NCBI RefSeq assembly: GCF_035594125.1
Contig: NC_087167.1
Location: 2,651,001-2,715,000 of the forward strand
DNA from: Scylla paramamosain
Taxonomy: Eukaryota > Arthropoda > Malacostraca > Decapoda > Portunidae
Direction of reading: 5' to 3'
Length of the DNA stretch: 64,000 nt
Within the stretch, counting starts at the first letter, position 1; every line of letters begins with the position of its first letter. The translations under genes were made by a program, and so were the position numbers. The notes beneath the pieces were generated by a model that was not told where the DNA came from, did no database searches, and was given only the letters and a program-made list of their open reading frames with translations. Of this stretch, positions 61,581-64,000 are shown piece after piece.

Positions 61581-61915
61581 GGCTATTGGTCCTCTATATC
61601 GCCTCTGATTTCTCCTGAACCAATGTTGCTACTGTCTGTGTGTCGCCTCAGCGTGTTCCCCTTTCACTCCACCTTACAATGCTTGAGTGTGATGCAGCCT
61701 CCCTAAGGAACTCCACCCAGGTTGTCCTTTTTTCTCTATTGTTGCATTTTGTAAGTAGTATTGTGGTGTGTCTTTAAAGGTCTTAGTACAAGGTTCGAAG
61801 CAGTGTGAGTTTGTATAAGTTGAGTGTCAATTTTCATACTAGTTTTGGCTTTTCTTTTCATGAATAATGTTTTCTCTGGTCTTTGTTGATGGTTGGAAAT
61901 GTGAACACGTGCTGC

Positions 61916-61917
<2 letters not shown>

Positions 61918-61953
<36 letters not shown>
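61918..61953. repeat. (CA)18 microsatellite
   Basis: Perfect CA array of 36 bases. Confidence 0.97.
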
Positions 61954-61956
<3 letters not shown>

Positions 61957-62382
61957 CTTGGTGGTTCCCTGACGGCACGTAGAAACAGTCGGTCCCGCAA
62001 TGCTGCCTCACTGGTTGCTGTCAGCGCTTTCATCGTGACCCACGTGTCTTGTCACCCTATGATCAGTAATAGGGACCGACGTGACTGTATCGAGGTGATC
62101 TAGATTGGTTAGAAATATAAAACGTGGGTATTGCCTGCGGATGGAGAGGAACAAAATAAGGAGGGAAGTGTTGGTCGCCACGTGGTACAGCGGATGAGCT
62201 GAGATGGGACGACATTCTCTCTGGGTTAATGCGGAGTACTAAGGTGCCCTTGACGTCAGAGAACGCCATGAGAATCAGTAATGTGTCCTTAGTTTATTAC
62301 AATTCTGCTATAATTTAGTAAGTACATTTTATTAGGACTTGGTTAGTGATAATGTATTGTGATGTTCACGTAAAATTTGATA

Positions 62383-62661
62383 CTATTTACAAAGAAAGAT
62401 CGAGGTTGTGAATAAATTGGATGGACAGTCGCTCCTGCACCTCCTCAAAACCAGTTCTTGAGGGGCAGAGGTGAGTGGCGAAAGGAACGCGGTGCAGCCA
62501 GAGTTATGCAGCCCTGTTATGGCCACCGCACTGGACGGTACAACAGTGGTCCGTGCTGCTGTAGTTGTCGGACAATAGTTTATTGGTTTGGATCGGACGA
62601 CTAAGGTGTCATTAGTGGTGACAATGGCGGGGTTCACGGGGGCGGGTCCGTCAAGGGACAT
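62383..62661 (-). CDS. Possible small single-exon gene, unrecognised
   Basis: ATG at 62661 is the first Met after an in-frame TAG three codons upstream. The frame runs 92 codons to TAG at 62383-62385. It starts MSLDGPAPVNPAIVTTND, is Thr/Val/Ser-rich in the middle and ends with a Cys-containing segment (RRCRSDCPSN). Two minus-strand AATAAA hexamers follow at 62333-62328 and 62298-62293, 50-90 bases after the stop. Strong purine-any-pyrimidine codon pattern. The plus strand overlaps with another ORF, so codon pattern alone cannot fix the strand. Confidence 0.25.
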   Translation of the reverse strand: MSLDGPAPVNPAIVTTNDTLVVRSKPINYCPTTTAARTTVVPSSAVAITGLHNSGCTAFLSPLTSAPQELVLRRCRSDCPSNLFTTSIFLCK

Positions 62662-62752
62662 GAGAGGCAACTATGACGCTCCTCTGAATTTGGAGCCACA
62701 ATGGCTGTGGGTGTGTTCTCTTTTGTCGGGCCGAAAATGGTGTCTGGTTTAA
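62624..62752 (+). CDS. Possible small ORF or first exon, unrecognised
   Basis: ATG in an excellent Kozak context (A at -3, G at +4) opens 42 codons to TAA at 62750. It reads MAGFTGAGPSRDMRG and NYDAPLNLEPQWLW before a Cys/Ser-rich end. A weak donor-like TGG|GTGTGT lies inside. It overlaps the minus-strand ORF at 62383-62661; at most one is likely. Confidence 0.17.
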   Translation: MAGFTGAGPSRDMRGNYDAPLNLEPQWLWVCSLLSGRKWCLV

Positions 62753-62896
62753 CAAGTTTGGTTATCAGTTTAAGCCTGAAGCTGCTGACCTCCTGAGCTG
62801 GAGCACGAAAGTCGCGTCTCCAGCCTCACTAGGAATATCCTGCTGGGCCCATTGTACACGACTTTTTCTTGTTTAAGGAAGAAGAGTAAAGAGGAG

Positions 62897-63112
62897 ATGG
62901 GCATCAGTCTTGTCCTAGTACACCACGGGATAGGGAGGAGAGGAAGAGGCGTTGGTGCAGGAGGTCCGGGAAGGAGCTTTGGCGTGGCCCTGACCTTGTC
63001 TGACCCTGGCGGATGGGTGGGGCTGGGTCGCGTACCCCCTGCCTCCAGACAGGGGGTGGCGGAGCAGCTCGGACACCGCCTTACATGGCGACTACGTGTT
63101 TCTAATTACTGA
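62897..63112 (+). CDS. Possible small Gly/Arg-rich ORF
   Basis: 71 codons from ATG to TGA, starting MGISLVLVHHGIGRRGRGV, with GAGGPGRSFGVALTLSDPGG and an Arg-rich end. GC-rich. No poly(A) signal follows within 20 bases; an ATAAATTAAA stretch is at 63132. No family was recognised. Length is within chance expectation. Confidence 0.15.
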   Translation: MGISLVLVHHGIGRRGRGVGAGGPGRSFGVALTLSDPGGWVGLGRVPPASRQGVAEQLGHRLTWRLRVSNY

Positions 63113-63464
63113 CTTTGATTTATGTGCATGAAATAAATTAAACTAGAAACTGAGAGCAATATATTTAAGCATCTGTGGTTTGAGAGTAAGGACATAAAAC
63201 GGATGCGTCTTCATGAAAATATTTTGTCAGCACTACGCAAAGAAACGTACAAAATAAAGGTACTTTTCTGTAACGTCTTGCAACCGACTACACTTGCATT
63301 TAAAGTTCTTCTCCTCTTGACCTTGGGTAAGTGCGGCCAGCAACGTAGCCTGTGTTCCACTGACCACTAACTCCTCTATCCTTCGTCACCGACATGTTTT
63401 CACCGGATACTGAAAAAAGAAAATAAATTCTTAGATTATAAGAGTAATTGCCTTTAAGATAAAT

Positions 63465-63815
63465 TTAAAATGAAATATACATACATTTTTTTTTATTTCT
63501 TATAGCTGAATCCTTGTTATTTTGAACTGCCAAAGAATGTCCACGTGATTCTCTCTTGCCGAAGATGTGGTGTGTGATGAGAGGAGATGGGAGGCGGTCC
63601 TGGCTGCTGGTGGTGGTGTATGTGACGTCATGGTGACGGTTGACCGGGCCAGCAGACCGGACTAACGGGCCCACACCCACACCTCGCTGCCAACATTTAA
63701 ATTCATTGAGCCCAACGGTGGGAACTCTGGATTCATATAAACGCAGACTGGAATATGAACTAAATTCTTCGCTACTGAACAAATACGAGGCGCCCAAAAT
63801 CCTAGAAGTGTCCAT
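63465..63815 (-). CDS. Possible small ORF, unrecognised
   Basis: 116 codons from a true ATG. It begins MDTSRILGASYLFSSEEFSS, has a mid-section rich in Gly/Val/Pro and ends in a basic Asn/Lys-rich tail. No SSR is included. No AATAAA was seen just downstream on the minus strand and the Kozak context is average. It lies beside an A25 run, so it could be part of a retroposed unit. Confidence 0.17.
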   Translation of the reverse strand: MDTSRILGASYLFSSEEFSSYSSLRLYESRVPTVGLNEFKCWQRGVGVGPLVRSAGPVNRHHDVTYTTTSSQDRLPSPLITHHIFGKRESRGHSLAVQNNKDSAIRNKKKCMYISF

Positions 63816-63865
63816 TGATTCACCAGCTGTGTCTCCGGCGCCGCAGATTTGTCAGATTACGTGCG

Positions 63866-63890
63866 AAAAAAAAAAAAAAAAAAAAAAAAA
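63866..63890. repeat. Poly(A) run, 25 bases
   Basis: Perfect A25 after GTGCG. It may be a retroposon tail (plus sense) or a simple homopolymer. No target-site duplication was identified. Confidence 0.95.
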
Positions 63891-64000
63891 CACAAGTCAT
63901 GTCAGCCCTTGTCCTGCAGACAGCAAAGGGCCACGTTTGCTGGACCTCGAGAAAAATACGAGCAAGGGCTGGGAGCGCTGTGGGTCAGGGTACCGGGGAG

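Overview
The window looks like nuclear DNA of an arthropod, most likely a decapod crustacean (inference from style, not from a recognised gene). It is dominated by very long, nearly perfect (CT/GA)n and (CA/TG)n microsatellites, CTC, TAC, AAT and TTA trinucleotide arrays, homopolymer A/T runs and long purine- or pyrimidine-skewed tracts. There is no prokaryotic gene packing. No open frame could be recognised as a known protein family, and no rRNA, complete tRNA, CRISPR array or intact transposon was found. The simplest reading is intergenic and/or long-intron DNA.

Layout. 1-10 kb: CT, GA and TG arrays, purine-rich tracts at 0.95-1.9 and 4.9-5.5 kb, a decayed minisatellite at 2.3-2.5 kb, and the best coding hints of the window: a minus-strand open frame at 3.5-3.8 kb, and on the plus strand three putative exons (6323-6368, 9030-9097, 9423-9714) whose splice sites and phases fit together and which end in a stop codon followed by AATAAA at 9838. 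10-24 kb: compound CA/GA arrays, two decayed tandem repeats (10.99-11.24 and 21.27-21.52 kb), the (AT)n-(T)n block at 15.6 kb and long pyrimidine-rich DNA. 24-36 kb: mostly microsatellite-poor unique sequence, with purine-rich DNA passing into pyrimidine-rich DNA at 32.7-33.4 kb. 36-43 kb: several of the longest arrays, two degenerate tandem duplications, a tRNA-like fragment and a TATA plus initiator pair at 42.89-42.93 kb. 43.8-44.6 kb: an SSR-free, GC-richer block with two CCCGAAAGGG hairpins, possibly derived from a mobile element. 44.6-64 kb: composite trinucleotide arrays (46.1, 52.3, 55.9 kb), the longest CT tracts (57.7 and 60.3 kb), GATA-like DNA at 59.6-60.2 kb, a degenerate repeat at 61.0-61.6 kb and a region of overlapping small open frames at 62.4-63.8 kb.

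Coding calls are deliberately low-confidence. In 64 kb read in six frames, many stop-free stretches of 90 codons or more are expected by chance, and many apparent frames are translated microsatellites or lack an ATG. The repeats are certain; the genes are hypotheses to be tested with RNA-seq and related genomes. No pathway or joint function can be assigned.
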